Source of the DNA: Nitrospira sp.
GTDB lineage: Bacteria; Nitrospirota; Nitrospiria; Nitrospirales; Nitrospiraceae
Direction of reading: 5' to 3'
DNA: 63,817 nt
Assembly (NCBI GenBank): GCA_019636875.1
Contig: JAHBWR010000008.1
Coordinates: forward strand, 1 to 63,817
A model generated the notes under the pieces. That model saw only the letters and a list, made by a program, of their open reading frames with translations, did no database searches and was not told where the DNA came from. How positions within the stretch are numbered: the first letter of the stretch is position 1; each line of letters starts with the position of its first letter. Positions 41,154-50,539 of this stretch are shown here, piece by piece. Both the position numbers and the translations under genes were made by a program.

Positions 41154-42095
41154 CTAACGGCGCGGTCCTCCTGGAACTCCGACATACTCGTCATCTGAGG
41201 ACTTCCCCACCGACGACCTCGAAACATTCCCCCCAGCCCCCGCTCCAGCCATCGCCATAGCCGGAGTACCAGATTGACTCGTCTCCGACGCTGGTGTCTT
41301 ACCAAACATCTTTGCGCCAAAGATACCGACCCAGTACAACAGAAACATAGGGCCGGCCATGAGTGTTTGATTGAATGGGTCCGGAGTCGGAGTCAGAATG
41401 GCCGCGATGACAAACGATCCCAATAAGGCCCACTTCCAGTACTGAATCAAGAAGGGTGCATCGACCCACCCGAGCTTTGCCATGAGCGTAAGGGCCAACG
41501 GCACCTCAAAGGTCAGTCCAAAGACCATCAGAAACCAGAGGGCAAATCCCACGTACTGCGCGATCGATATCTGAGGCACAAATCCCGCATTCACCCCATA
41601 CGCAATCAAAAAATTCAACGCAAACGGCAGCACGAAGAAGAACGAAAATGCCGCACCGGCATAGAAGGCCAGCGCGCTCACGCATACGAAAGGGCCGACA
41701 AAACGTCGCTCTTGGACATGGAGCCCCGGCACTACAAACCTCCAAACCTCATACAAGAGGTACGGCATGGCCAGCACGATTGCACACAGCCCGGCCACTT
41801 TGATGTTCTGCCATAGCGCTTCCGCCGGGGCGAGAAAAACGAACGGCACAGTCGGCAAATCGGTAGGCTCCCATGTGAGATTGCTGGGAACAAACATGTT
41901 TTGGAGCGGAACACGAAGCCATTTCACTAAGGCGTCGGCATAGAAAAAGGTCCCCATGAAAATGACCATCACCACGATCACCGCACGAGTCAGGCGCACC
42001 TGGAATTCCACCAGGTGCTCCATGACCGGCATTTTCTTGTCTTCGAGTGGCTTGAAGATCGAATCTTGCAGCCACCGGTTTACCTTATTCAGCAC
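41154..42095 (-). CDS. tatC: Sec-independent translocase TatC
   Basis: This 313-residue membrane protein is the receptor of the twin-arginine export system, which moves folded cofactor-loaded proteins. The N-terminal block MEHLVEFQVRLTR, six helices, and the FGLTFEVPLALTLMAKLGWV segment match TatC. A C-terminal extension of about 45 residues rich in Gly, Ser and Ala is unusual in length. No tatA or tatB is adjacent. It lies upstream of mrp-moeA-mobB on the same strand. Confidence 0.95.
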   Translation of the reverse strand: MLNKVNRWLQDSIFKPLEDKKMPVMEHLVEFQVRLTRAVIVVMVIFMGTFFYADALVKWLRVPLQNMFVPSNLTWEPTDLPTVPFVFLAPAEALWQNIKVAGLCAIVLAMPYLLYEVWRFVVPGLHVQERRFVGPFVCVSALAFYAGAAFSFFFVLPFALNFLIAYGVNAGFVPQISIAQYVGFALWFLMVFGLTFEVPLALTLMAKLGWVDAPFLIQYWKWALLGSFVIAAILTPTPDPFNQTLMAGPMFLLYWVGIFGAKMFGKTPASETSQSGTPAMAMAGAGAGGNVSRSSVGKSSDDEYVGVPGGPRR

Positions 42096-42180
42096 ACGGC
42101 CTCGTGCGTTCCTGAATCGAATGGTCTACTGATCCACCCTCCAACCGTTAACACCTGACCAACTGATGCCTCCGCGTGTC

Positions 42181-43689
42181 TTACTTCGGATTGACGGCCA
42201 CAAACAAGCTGTTTCCTTGCCGACTGACCAACAAGACCGCAAGTTCATCCTTCTTGATCTTTTCCGCCGCCTTTTGATAATCGCCGATCGATTTGACGGG
42301 CTCGTGATTGACCTCCTGAATCACATCACCACGCTGAAGCCCCGCCGCTTCCGCCTCACCACCGGATTCCACGGACGTGATAACGACCCCCGCGGTCTTC
42401 GCAGGAATATTCAGTTGGCTCATCAGCGCATTATCCAATGCTTGGACCCGCAGCGACGCCAGCACATTATCCGGCGGCTTGATCATGTCTCCGGAATCCT
42501 TCTTAGACGGACCAGGCTCCTTCCTTGCCAGCACCTCGTCCGACGGACGTTCTGCCACCTTCACCGCGATCAGCTGTTCCTTGCCTTCTCTGACTACCTT
42601 GACTTGCGCGTCCTTCCCCACCACCGTTCGTGCGACCAGATTTCTCAACTGGCTGACACTCTGTACCTCTTTGCCATTAAACGCGACCACCACATCGCCT
42701 CGCTTAATCCCTGCAGCATGAGATGGACCCTGTTCATTAACATCGCTGATAAGCACGCCTTTCCGTTCCTCCGGCAACTTGAACGATTTGGCCAATGCCG
42801 GCGTGATCTCTTGAATCGCGACACCCATCCAGCCACGGACAACCTTCCCTGTTTTCTGGAGGCTGTCCACAATATCAAGCGCGATGCTGCTCGGAATCGC
42901 GAATCCAATGCCCTCCGACCCTCCGGTTCTTGAAAAAATCGCCGTGTTGATCCCGATCAGCTCGCCGTTCATATTGACGAGCGCACCGCCTGAATTCCCC
43001 GGATTGATTGCTGCATCGGTCTGGATAAAATCTTCGTAGTCCGCGATGCCCACATTGCCTCGTCCCAATGCGCTGATGATGCCCAGCGTGACGGTCGAGC
43101 TCAAACCGAACGGACTTCCTACGGCCAGGACAAGGTCGCCCACTTGTAGTCCGTCGTACTCGGCCCACTTGAGGGATGGTAACCCTTTAGCCTCAATTTT
43201 GATGACCGCCAAATCGGTTTTAGGATCGGTACCGACCACCTTGGCAGAGAACTCACGCCGATCGCTCAGCGTCACGGTAATCTGCGTCGCACCCTCGACC
43301 ACGTGATTATTGGTGACGATATAGCCGTTGGTGTCCAAAATGACCCCGGAGCCTGCACTTTGATCCGGACGACCATGTGGCGCAGGCGGGCTATGAGGGC
43401 TCGGTGGCGTCGGCGAATCCCCTCCCGGCTCATCGCCGCCTGGAGGCATCCCAAACGGGGGAACAGGAGGAACCCCGCCACGTCGTCGGCCCCCTTCCCT
43501 TCCACCAGTGACAGCAATATTTACGACGGCTGGAGTCGTCTTTTTGACAATTTCTGAAAAGCCCTGAGCCCAGGCGGGAGGAACCCCTGCCGCCGATACA
43601 GATGATGCGCACCCACTTCCAATCAGCGCACATCCGACTAATCCACAACCGACGAGCACACTAGCCGCCTGCTGACTCCAATTGAGCAT
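42181..43689 (-). CDS. degP: DegP/HtrA-family periplasmic serine protease
   Basis: This 502-residue protease-chaperone has an N-terminal signal with several cysteines (a lipid anchor at Cys27 is possible). Next come a Gly/Pro-rich linker of about 50 residues and a trypsin-like domain with His129 (TNNHVV), Asp159 (KTDLAV) and Ser233 (GNSGGA). Two PDZ domains follow (about 290-380 and 410-500). It degrades or refolds damaged envelope proteins. GGAGGAG precedes the ATG. The Pro/Gly linker is longer than in E. coli DegP. With rseP elsewhere in the window, it is part of the envelope stress set. Confidence 0.95.
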   Translation of the reverse strand: MLNWSQQAASVLVGCGLVGCALIGSGCASSVSAAGVPPAWAQGFSEIVKKTTPAVVNIAVTGGREGGRRRGGVPPVPPFGMPPGGDEPGGDSPTPPSPHSPPAPHGRPDQSAGSGVILDTNGYIVTNNHVVEGATQITVTLSDRREFSAKVVGTDPKTDLAVIKIEAKGLPSLKWAEYDGLQVGDLVLAVGSPFGLSSTVTLGIISALGRGNVGIADYEDFIQTDAAINPGNSGGALVNMNGELIGINTAIFSRTGGSEGIGFAIPSSIALDIVDSLQKTGKVVRGWMGVAIQEITPALAKSFKLPEERKGVLISDVNEQGPSHAAGIKRGDVVVAFNGKEVQSVSQLRNLVARTVVGKDAQVKVVREGKEQLIAVKVAERPSDEVLARKEPGPSKKDSGDMIKPPDNVLASLRVQALDNALMSQLNIPAKTAGVVITSVESGGEAEAAGLQRGDVIQEVNHEPVKSIGDYQKAAEKIKKDELAVLLVSRQGNSLFVAVNPK

Positions 43690-43962
43690 ATCTGCACTCC
43701 TCCAGGGTATGGCTCTCTTCCAGAGAGTCCTTAATTGGAACTGAGGCCCGCACCGCCTTGAACGCTACATCTTACACCACTCTTTCAACAGGCTTCAAAG
43801 AGGAAAACTTCCTACTCAAAAGGCTACGAGTGTTTGGAACGGCCCATCAGACTCTCTCCGACCATACCGCGAGCGCCGATGGCCTCTCAGCCTCAAGGGG
43901 GATCGTGTTGCTTTCAGATGTTTTTTCCAGTACCGTGGCGGACGCAAGACGTAGGCAAGCCA

Positions 43963-45819
43963 GTGATTTCAAGGAACCCATTCATTCGCATCGTCCTCGT
44001 TGCAAGCACCGGATTAGGAGGCGCACTTCTCCTTTCCGCGTGTGCTAAGCATTTGGAGTTTCCGCATCTAGGAGATCCACTTGCATCCAGTGCGAAATTG
44101 GAGGTGCCCGCATCCTTCAAAGACTTTACACTTCGTTACAGCGACTCCTGTGGACAGATACAGGACATTCCGTTGGGACATCGACTCCACGAGGCCTTGC
44201 AGGAAGGCATGCAGCGAACGTTTACCACCGTGATACCCGAGGGCGACACCGCTCTCACCCCTGATCATATCATTCAGGTCGACAAGGTAGAGTCCATCTT
44301 TGACCTCAACAAGGACGCACTCTACGACCGGCCTCCGGCAAGCCTCCAACTTACGACCGTGGCCCGCGTGTACGACCGAACAGGAACATTGCTTCGACAA
44401 TCAGACATCACCGTCGCTCGGCGAGAACGCCTACGCCTGGAGCAACTCGGAAAAAACTGCGACTACCACATCGATCCGTTCATCCAGGACACCGCAATTG
44501 ATTTGGCCACACGTGTCGCCCTGATTGCCAGAGTTGCCGCAGGTGGCCAGGAACAGCTCCATTCAGCCGAACCGAATTCCGTACCGGCCAGCAACCTGCC
44601 TCAGCCTTCGCCTTCAGCAGCCCAGGAACAACCACCTCCACCGGACTTACCGGCTTCGGTGCTTCGATTCAAAAGCCTGTTACTTGATGAGAACAGTGAT
44701 GTGATCTTCGAAGGTGGCGAACACATCCGAATTCGAGTGGATATCGTGAATACCGGAACAACCCCGATCGAACATGCCTGGGCGTCACTATCCGGCACCT
44801 CGACCGTGATCGAACAGTTTCCCACGACGAGCTTGAGAGTCCCGCCTCTTGAAGCAGGAGAAACCAAATCACTGGAGTTTGTCGCCACATTGCCCCTGCT
44901 TGCCGAACCCCAACAGGCCAACATTCAGGTTGCCGTAGAAGAACGCCGTGGGATCGCGGCCCGCTCCCAAACGCTTTCCTTCACCATTGCCCCAACCGGA
45001 TCCGCCAACGACGATATCGATCACGTCCCGGAACGGACATCAGGCGTTCGGCAACCCGAAACTTCCGTTATTTCTATCGGCCTCAGCTCTTATCGCGACC
45101 AACAGATACGATCCCGCAAGTATGCGTCACGCGATGCAGAGACCGTGGCGAAGTATTTTGAGACCTTCGGGGGTGTTCCAGCATCCAATATCCACCTCCT
45201 GACAGACCGGAAGGCAACGCATTCGCAGATCGAGAAGACGTTCCTGGAATGGCTCCCGACTCGGCCCATGAAGGATGGAATCGTCATCGTCTATTTTTCC
45301 GGCCAGGCCCTGGTCTCTCCGACCGGCGAGATCATGCTCGTCCCCTATGATGGAGCGAAAGCCGCCACAACCCTGTACCGATTGAAGTCGCTCGAATCGG
45401 TCTTCACGAAACTCAATCCGCAGCAAGCCCTCTTGGTCTTCGAAGGAACCATCTCCTCGATTCAAGACAACTCTAAGACGACTGTCACACCTCAATGGGA
45501 ATTGCATGGTGAGAAAGCCATCCGCCTGATCGCCGTAGAAGGATTCGGGAAGAGCCTCGACGACGACACGCATCGTCACGGCCTCTTCACCTACTATCTG
45601 CTCCGGGGTCTTCGGGGAGAAGCGGACAGGAACCATGATGGAAAGGTCACGTTTGGTGAGATCGGCGGATTCGTGCGGCAAAAGGTCGCCTGGGCGTCAA
45701 AATCGAAGTTTAACTCCATGCAGCGTCCCCAGATCATCCCGCTGCTGAAACCAGACGACAACGCCGCCGATGTAGTCCTCACCACTCTGCCTTCCCTCGC
45801 GGCGGAGGAAGCGCCTTAA
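43963..45819 (+). CDS. Lipoprotein with an inactive caspase-like (C14) domain
   Basis: The protein begins with a lipoprotein signal (IVLVASTGLGGALLLSAC), then a beta-rich domain, a Pro-rich linker, a CARDB-like beta-sandwich (ENSDVIFEGGEHIRIRVD), and a C-terminal caspase-like domain (SVISIGLSSYRD, YASRDAETVAKYFE). Where active members read YFSGHG and DAC, this protein reads YFSGQA and FEGT, so both the His and the Cys are gone. An EF-hand-like loop (DRNHDGKVTFGE) lies near the end. The start is uncertain: GTG 43963 fits the signal best, but in-frame starts at 43918, 43879 and 43834 exist. It is probably a non-catalytic periplasmic binding or scaffold protein. Confidence 0.75.
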   Translation: MISRNPFIRIVLVASTGLGGALLLSACAKHLEFPHLGDPLASSAKLEVPASFKDFTLRYSDSCGQIQDIPLGHRLHEALQEGMQRTFTTVIPEGDTALTPDHIIQVDKVESIFDLNKDALYDRPPASLQLTTVARVYDRTGTLLRQSDITVARRERLRLEQLGKNCDYHIDPFIQDTAIDLATRVALIARVAAGGQEQLHSAEPNSVPASNLPQPSPSAAQEQPPPPDLPASVLRFKSLLLDENSDVIFEGGEHIRIRVDIVNTGTTPIEHAWASLSGTSTVIEQFPTTSLRVPPLEAGETKSLEFVATLPLLAEPQQANIQVAVEERRGIAARSQTLSFTIAPTGSANDDIDHVPERTSGVRQPETSVISIGLSSYRDQQIRSRKYASRDAETVAKYFETFGGVPASNIHLLTDRKATHSQIEKTFLEWLPTRPMKDGIVIVYFSGQALVSPTGEIMLVPYDGAKAATTLYRLKSLESVFTKLNPQQALLVFEGTISSIQDNSKTTVTPQWELHGEKAIRLIAVEGFGKSLDDDTHRHGLFTYYLLRGLRGEADRNHDGKVTFGEIGGFVRQKVAWASKSKFNSMQRPQIIPLLKPDDNAADVVLTTLPSLAAEEAP

Positions 45820-46061
45820 ACAAATTCACGCCGGATGTCGGAAAGCGATTCACCTACGCTATTCTTTTCTATTCCCATTCTTGTAAGGCCAGCTGGCATA
45901 GTGCGCGTTCAGACATAAGTCCCGACCAACAGCGCGATACACTGCTCTTTTTCCCTTGACGGATACCGTAGTAGTTGGGAGAAATTGCAAGGATGTCCAC
46001 GCACAGGACCGAACTGTCATTCGTGAAGAAATTCCATCAACGTTAACCGGAGGATCGTCAC

Positions 46062-46526
46062 ATGACACTTTCTTACGCGAAGCTTGGATGGGCCCTGTTA
46101 ATCTTGACATTAGTGATCAGCGTCGCCAATGGACTGCACCCGTCGTGGGCAAGTCAACAGGTTCGCGCCTGCGAGGTGCTTGATCTCCAGGGTGCTGGGC
46201 GTGTGATCGGACCAGGCGCCGAACACCCAGGTGGTGACACAGAACGAGACATGTGTCTTTATTCGAGCCCCGGTGTGGCCATGTTGACGGTACAATTGTG
46301 GTCGGCTGAATATTACGACCGGGTAACCATTCTGCAGCCACACACAGCGGTCAAAATTGGTGATAAGGCCCGCTACAACGTCCAAAAGACCGGTGTCGTC
46401 GCTGTTCAGCTCGTCAAGGGATCCCACTCCGTTACATTAAACGTACAGCCTATGGGTAAACCCAAAACCGACTACCTGGAACCGCTCTTATCCGCGGCAC
46501 GCGAAGTAGCTGCTCGTCTGCAGTAG
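46062..46526 (+). CDS. Secreted hypothetical protein, 154 aa
   Basis: This protein has a signal peptide (AKLGWALLILTLVISVANGLHPSWA, cut near residue 31) and a small mature domain with two cysteines (RACEVLD and RDMCLY) that could form a disulphide. The mature part resembles DUF3558-like beta proteins in its pattern (AGRVIGPGAEHPGGDTE, VKIGDKARYNVQ), but I am not sure of the family. GGAGG precedes the ATG at normal distance. A strong two-way terminator lies about 135 bp downstream. Confidence 0.75.
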   Translation: MTLSYAKLGWALLILTLVISVANGLHPSWASQQVRACEVLDLQGAGRVIGPGAEHPGGDTERDMCLYSSPGVAMLTVQLWSAEYYDRVTILQPHTAVKIGDKARYNVQKTGVVAVQLVKGSHSVTLNVQPMGKPKTDYLEPLLSAAREVAARLQ

Positions 46527-46661
46527 CTCGAACGGGAAAGAGTGTGCCATCAGGCTGAAGTGCCCTGATAGGCCCTGGGTTGCTGAGAGTGAGTTCACGT
46601 CCTTCTCCTTCATGCCCCTGCATCACCTTCCATCATGCTCATGCATTACTACTGGAAAGAC

Positions 46662-46695
46662 AAAGAGGGTGGGGAGTTACCTCCCCACCCTCTTT
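46662..46695. terminator. Bidirectional intrinsic terminator
   Basis: A perfect 15-bp stem (46662-46676 with 46681-46695) has a four-base loop and an A-run on one side, T-run on the other. It sits between convergent genes and can end both transcripts. Confidence 0.88.
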
Positions 46696-46749
46696 TAACC
46701 TGTCACGATCCCAGCCGGAACATCACCCCACCCGGCTGAAACAGCATTC

Positions 46750-48588
46750 CTACGGGCTGGTCACCTGCATGTGAATGCTGCCGGTGTCGGGCATCGGCGG
46801 ATTGATCGTAATCGTATACATTTCCGACGTAGCAAGCGTGACTGGCTTGAGCGTGAAGTTCGACGCAGAGCTCGTCTCACTGGCTTGTAAGATCCCGTTC
46901 GGCGAATACAGGCTCACGTTCACACTACCAACCTTATTCTGGGTCACCTTGATGGTCACCTGCTGATTGGCCGAGCCCATAAACGTGTACCGCCCATTCT
47001 GTCCGGCCCTGCTGATCATGATCGATCGTGGAGCCGCGTTAATCTTTAAAGAGTCCGAAACCTCCGTTGAAAGAGTCAAGGTCATTTTCCCGGTGTAGCT
47101 GCTGCCCGGGTCCACAAGAATCGTGTAGGTGCCAGTGCTCGGCAGAGGGTGTTGATCTTCCAGCGCCCCACCAGCCGTCCCTACGGCTGTGGATGCGAGG
47201 ATGGTCCCCTCCGATGTCAGCAGCGTGACCGCACTTGAGGTAATATCCACTGACGTCAGCCCGAGACTGACCCACTGCCCTGCCTTGCCGTCAAACGTAT
47301 ACCGAGCGGTCTGACCGGGTTTGGTGAGACTGACCGGCACTGATGGGCCATCGAGAGCCAATGTCCCTGTGACTGGCGAGGAGAGCGCGAGCGTCATGCT
47401 GCCGGTATAGTTGCTCACCGGCTCAACCATAACGGTGTACGTCCCCGTCTCCGGCAAAGCCGTCAACGGATCAAGACTGCCACCGCTCGGACCGATGGTC
47501 GTGGAGAACCACTTGCTGCCATCGGGCTTCAAGATCGACACCGTGCTCGATGCAATGGACACTCCAGTGAATCCGAGATTCACCCATTGGCCTGCCGTTC
47601 CGTCAAACGTATACCGTGCCCGTTGTCCCGGCACGGAAAGAGTCGGTGTCACTGTCACTTGGTCCACCACGATGGACCCAGTCAGCTCGGGCGCATTATA
47701 GAGCGCGAGTTTGGCATGACCGGTGTAACTCAGATCCGGATCAATGACGACAGTATAGGTCCCTGAAGCAGGAAGGACCTGCCCTGGGATCATGACGCCG
47801 CCAGCCACGAACGAGGTCGGCTTGCCCAAGGGCATCCCATCCGGCTTCAGAAGCGACGCATATCCGCTTCGAATCGTCACCTCGCTTAGTTGCACACTCA
47901 CCGTTTGGCCGCTTTGGCCTGAGAAGGTATAGTACGCGTTTTGTCCAACCCGCTTAATATCAACCGCCACGGCAGCTCCCTGGGGGACGATTTCTCCGCT
48001 CACCGCGCTTGACACTGCAATGGTCGCACTCCCCGTATATTCGCTAAGGGGATCGAGGAGGATCGTAAAAGTTCCGCTCGTGGGTAACTCGACTAGGTCA
48101 AGGCTCGCTCCGTTCATCTGACTGGAGGAGATCAAACTACCCGCCGTATCATCCGTGAACTTATAGGCCGAGGTTGACGTTTGGACCTTCGTCTGAGAGG
48201 AGAGTTCTCGCTGCATGGTCGCATAATAGTTCTTCACGGCTGACACCTGAGTTGGGACCAGCGCGCCATCCGGCCCATACACCGCCACCCTGAACTGAGT
48301 AAGCGAGACGCCGTGAAAGCCGAGGTTGATTCGGTCACCTGCCGTGCCGTCAAAGGTGATGACACCTTTTTTCTTGGCAGTATTGATGGCGGCCGTGACA
48401 GGCTCCCCACCAACGGTCGCGCGCCCATTATATTCGATGTCATCTGCTGAGACCCCCGGCGGCAACGCGCCTTCTCCAGCATAACTGATCCCGGAGTTAA
48501 GAACCCCAATGGCTCCCGTCGACAGGAGCGCAAACGATACCGTTACCACTGCTACGCGGCACTTCCCCCACGGCCATAGGCTGCCCAT
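46750..48588 (-). CDS. Secreted protein with five PPC-like beta-sandwich repeats
   Basis: This 612-residue protein has a signal peptide and then five repeats of about 105-130 residues. Each opens near a G-x-ARYTFDG-x-AGQWV motif, continues with a V-x-LLxPDG strand pair, and closes with GTYTVxVDPxxxYTG; the last copy is the most diverged (EMYTITINP). This is the layout of PPC (pre-peptidase C-terminal) modules, which aid secretion or surface binding. No protease or other catalytic domain is attached, which is odd for PPC repeats. The ATG at 48588 is chosen because AGGAGG lies six bases upstream. The protein may be surface-exposed, for example in adhesion. Confidence 0.82.
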   Translation of the reverse strand: MGSLWPWGKCRVAVVTVSFALLSTGAIGVLNSGISYAGEGALPPGVSADDIEYNGRATVGGEPVTAAINTAKKKGVITFDGTAGDRINLGFHGVSLTQFRVAVYGPDGALVPTQVSAVKNYYATMQRELSSQTKVQTSTSAYKFTDDTAGSLISSSQMNGASLDLVELPTSGTFTILLDPLSEYTGSATIAVSSAVSGEIVPQGAAVAVDIKRVGQNAYYTFSGQSGQTVSVQLSEVTIRSGYASLLKPDGMPLGKPTSFVAGGVMIPGQVLPASGTYTVVIDPDLSYTGHAKLALYNAPELTGSIVVDQVTVTPTLSVPGQRARYTFDGTAGQWVNLGFTGVSIASSTVSILKPDGSKWFSTTIGPSGGSLDPLTALPETGTYTVMVEPVSNYTGSMTLALSSPVTGTLALDGPSVPVSLTKPGQTARYTFDGKAGQWVSLGLTSVDITSSAVTLLTSEGTILASTAVGTAGGALEDQHPLPSTGTYTILVDPGSSYTGKMTLTLSTEVSDSLKINAAPRSIMISRAGQNGRYTFMGSANQQVTIKVTQNKVGSVNVSLYSPNGILQASETSSASNFTLKPVTLATSEMYTITINPPMPDTGSIHMQVTSP

Positions 48589-48952
48589 AGTCGCCCTCCT
48601 ATTCCAAGTGATGAAACCAGACGGCCCGATAGTGGTTGTCACCTCGTTTGAGTGCTGCTCTCAGTTTTTTGACAGTGGGCGGACTCTACCCCTTTTTATA
48701 TCCACAGCGCAAGCACCAATGCATGCCTTACGCGGACGTCTACGGGGTCCCCCCTTTTGAGGGGATTCCAGAAGAAGAGGTCACCATGTCGGATTTTTAG
48801 GAACGTGGACGGGGGATTGGGAGCGAGTCAGAGACCGTAAGCTGCCGTTAGCCGGTCTGTGTTCAGATGAGTGAGACACAAATGAAAAGGGTGGAGAAGA
48901 CACTCTCCACCCTTTTCATGTCGACTAGTGGAACCGACCTCAACGAACGAGA
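48589..48952. other. 364-bp intergenic region
   Basis: This gap holds the start region of the repeat-protein gene and, at 48882-48919, a hairpin after the cytochrome gene. No ORF with coding character was found. An AT-rich TATAAAAAGG stretch (minus strand, near 48700) could be part of a promoter. Confidence 0.4.
48882..48919 (-). terminator. Hairpin terminator after the cytochrome c gene
   Basis: A perfect 16-bp stem (48882-48897 with 48904-48919) has a six-base loop. It lies 33 bp after the cytochrome stop. The T-run is inside the stem rather than after it, so this may need Rho or a partner signal. The stem core (AGGGTGGAGA) resembles that of the terminator at 46662-46695 (AGGGTGGGGA). Confidence 0.7.
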
Positions 48953-49399
48953 CTAATCCTTCTTACAGAAGCTCCGCTCGTAGTTGATGATGGCCCAGGC
49001 TTCTTCCTCATTGATCGCAGCCGGGATCAAGGAAACCATGCCCGTGCCGGGGCTACCGTTCTTGATGACCCAGAAGAGCTCTCCATCTTTCCGCTTCTTG
49101 TGGAACTTACAGTTTGTGAAATCCCGTGGGCTTGGGTTGAGAATCTTGCCGGCTTCGCCCTGTCCGTCACCAGCTTTACCATGGCAATTGAAGCAGGTGC
49201 CCTTCCCCTCGTACAACGCCTTTCCTTTTGCAATGCTCTCCGGAGTGGCATCGACCGGGTTCTTCATCCCTTTCGCGTCGGCCATCTGATCAGCCGGCAC
49301 CCGCGGCTTCAACGGATCTTTCTCTTCAGCTCCCACCACTGAAACCGAGAGGAGCATAATCGCTGCGCTGATACCCAAAAACTTGGACAGATACCCCAT
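48953..49399 (-). CDS. Small secreted c-type cytochrome
   Basis: This 148-residue protein has a signal peptide ending near VVGAEE and one haem motif CFNCH (Cys69, Cys72, His73). GMVSLIPA further on can supply the axial methionine, and two more cysteines lie near FTNCKF and RSFCKKD. It is a class I monohaem cytochrome that would carry electrons in the periplasm, for example between a nitrite- or nitrate-related enzyme and an oxidase. AGGAGG precedes the ATG, and a strong promoter lies about 95 bp upstream. No partner enzyme is adjacent. Confidence 0.9.
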   Translation of the reverse strand: MGYLSKFLGISAAIMLLSVSVVGAEEKDPLKPRVPADQMADAKGMKNPVDATPESIAKGKALYEGKGTCFNCHGKAGDGQGEAGKILNPSPRDFTNCKFHKKRKDGELFWVIKNGSPGTGMVSLIPAAINEEEAWAIINYERSFCKKD

Positions 49400-49494
49400 C
49401 AGACGTCCTCCTTTGTGTTAAACCCACCGGCCTTCATCCACTCCAGGCCGTTGACTTGCCTGCTCAATTCTCAAAAGACAGGTAAAACGTTCAA

Positions 49495-49524
49495 ACTATA
49501 CCAACGCCCTTGAATTTCTGTCAA
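49495..49524 (-). promoter_or_regulatory. Sigma70-type promoter of the cytochrome c gene
   Basis: On the minus strand TTGACA (49524-49519) and TATAGT (49500-49495) are separated by 18 bp, a near-consensus pair about 95 bp before the cytochrome start codon. It is the strongest promoter match I see in the window. Confidence 0.7.
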
Positions 49525-49767
49525 GAAATCATCCTGATCACTCTCCGCTGAATAGTCTAATTCAATAAACAGATCACTTAGTAGATCAATTTGGATGCCA
49601 GCAGCAAGAAGTACCCGGCCTCACACAATCTCAGTATTTGCGGGACTCCCTGTGGGTGGAGCGTATAGTTACCAGAATTTGGTGACACCTTTGTGCCCCA
49701 GAGACATCATCAATGCCCCATTGCCAGGTGGGTCGGCGCTGGCAGAAAAATAACAGAAAAAGTAACA

Positions 49768-49788
49768 GAAAAAGGGACAGGCTACTTT
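49768..49788 (+). repeat. 22-bp family repeat, copy 1
   Basis: A 21-bp match of the form GAAAAAGGGACAGGCTACTTT. It is the exact inverted copy of 49856-49876, 67 bp away, so the two could form a 109-bp hairpin. Copies of this phrase are seen in unrelated bacterial genomes, from memory. Confidence 0.6.
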
Positions 49789-49854
49789 GTTATTGCCTTC
49801 CTGTTGCACCACCTTCTATGGCGAGCCAACATTGGAGACTCCGTAAACCACGAT

Positions 49855-49876
49855 AAAAGTAGCCTGTCCCTTTTTC
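49855..49876 (-). repeat. 22-bp family repeat, copy 2
   Basis: Reverse-orientation copy of the repeat. It matches the third copy at 50322-50343 over 22 bp, so a 489-bp segment containing a small membrane ORF is bounded by perfect inverted repeats. Confidence 0.6.
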
Positions 49877-50002
49877 ATCCCTGCCCCTATTTTCTTTCCC
49901 CAGACTGTCGTTTCACTGGCCACATTCGCTCAAAAACTCTCTTGAAGTTCGGGGCCGCCCCATCGCGGACACGCGGACGGGACACTTTCTCCTCCCGCTT
50001 CG

Positions 50003-50308
50003 CTATGGAACCAGGACATGGGCCGCCACAATCACCAGGGCAGCAAAGAGGCAAAGGGCCATGAACATTGAATAGATTAGCCGCCCTCGCGATTGAATCT
50101 TCTTGAATTCACTCTCGAACGGTGACGTCGACTCCCACCAGTATCGAGTCGATTCCACTTCCTTTCGTGCCGCTTCGTCCAGTCGTGCTAGAAACCAAAT
50201 CCAGACGCCAGCAAAAACAACGAGCCCCCCGGCAGCCCAGAGAGAAAATCTCTCCGCGACCCTACTCAGATAGTCCACAACACCCCCATCAAGGTCCAAT
50301 AGCCCCAA
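50003..50308 (-). CDS. Possible small membrane protein between repeats
   Basis: This 101-residue frame would encode two membrane helices (FSLWAAGGLVVFAGVWIWFLARL and LIYSMFMALCLFAALVIVAAHVL) separated by an acidic and basic loop (DEAARKEVESTRYWW). Composition looks like a real membrane protein. The start is weak: TTG at 50308 without a ribosome binding site, or an internal GTG. It lies wholly between two inverted copies of the 22-bp repeat. It could be a cargo gene of a small mobile unit or a genuine host gene. Confidence 0.5.
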   Translation of the reverse strand: MGLLDLDGGVVDYLSRVAERFSLWAAGGLVVFAGVWIWFLARLDEAARKEVESTRYWWESTSPFESEFKKIQSRGRLIYSMFMALCLFAALVIVAAHVLVP

Positions 50309-50321
50309 TGACTGTGAGCAA

Positions 50322-50343
50322 GAAAAAGGGACAGGCTACTTTT
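50322..50343 (+). repeat. 22-bp family repeat, copy 3
   Basis: Forward-orientation copy, identical to the inverted copy at 49855-49876 over 22 bp. It lies just upstream of the small membrane ORF on the minus strand. Confidence 0.6.
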
Positions 50344-50539
50344 CTCTTGTCTCCCCAACTCACCACCATCTATCGTAAGCATCTCCTGCCTCCCATTCCT
50401 CGCGACTACGTCACGGGGCACTCCCCAACCTGTTGAGCCGTAGCAATGGCACTACGAGTTGGCATGTTCCGAATAGTAGGGGAATACGTGGAGAAGGCAA
50501 GCGAAGATAGATTACAGAACGATGAAGTCCTGTGATGGG

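Larger units (their letters stand above)
49400..50002. other. 603-bp intergenic region with repeats
   Basis: The region holds the cytochrome promoter (49495-49524), a short tandem repeat of an ACAGAAAAAGTA-like unit (about 49742-49773), and two copies of the 22-bp repeat in opposite orientation (49768-49788 and 49855-49876). I see no coding frame. Confidence 0.55.

Noticed and set aside
42166..42933. 255-residue frame on the plus strand
   Set aside because: It lies entirely inside degP on the opposite strand, which has intact catalytic residues and PDZ domains; the plus-strand product shows no recognisable domain.
45289..45470. Active metacaspase
   Set aside because: Both the expected His and Cys positions are replaced.
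49742..49790. CRISPR array
   Set aside because: The short ACAGAAAAAG-type units are contiguous tandem repeats without spacers, and no cas gene is present.
49768..50343. Insertion sequence
   Set aside because: No transposase frame and no target duplication were found; only inverted repeats are visible.
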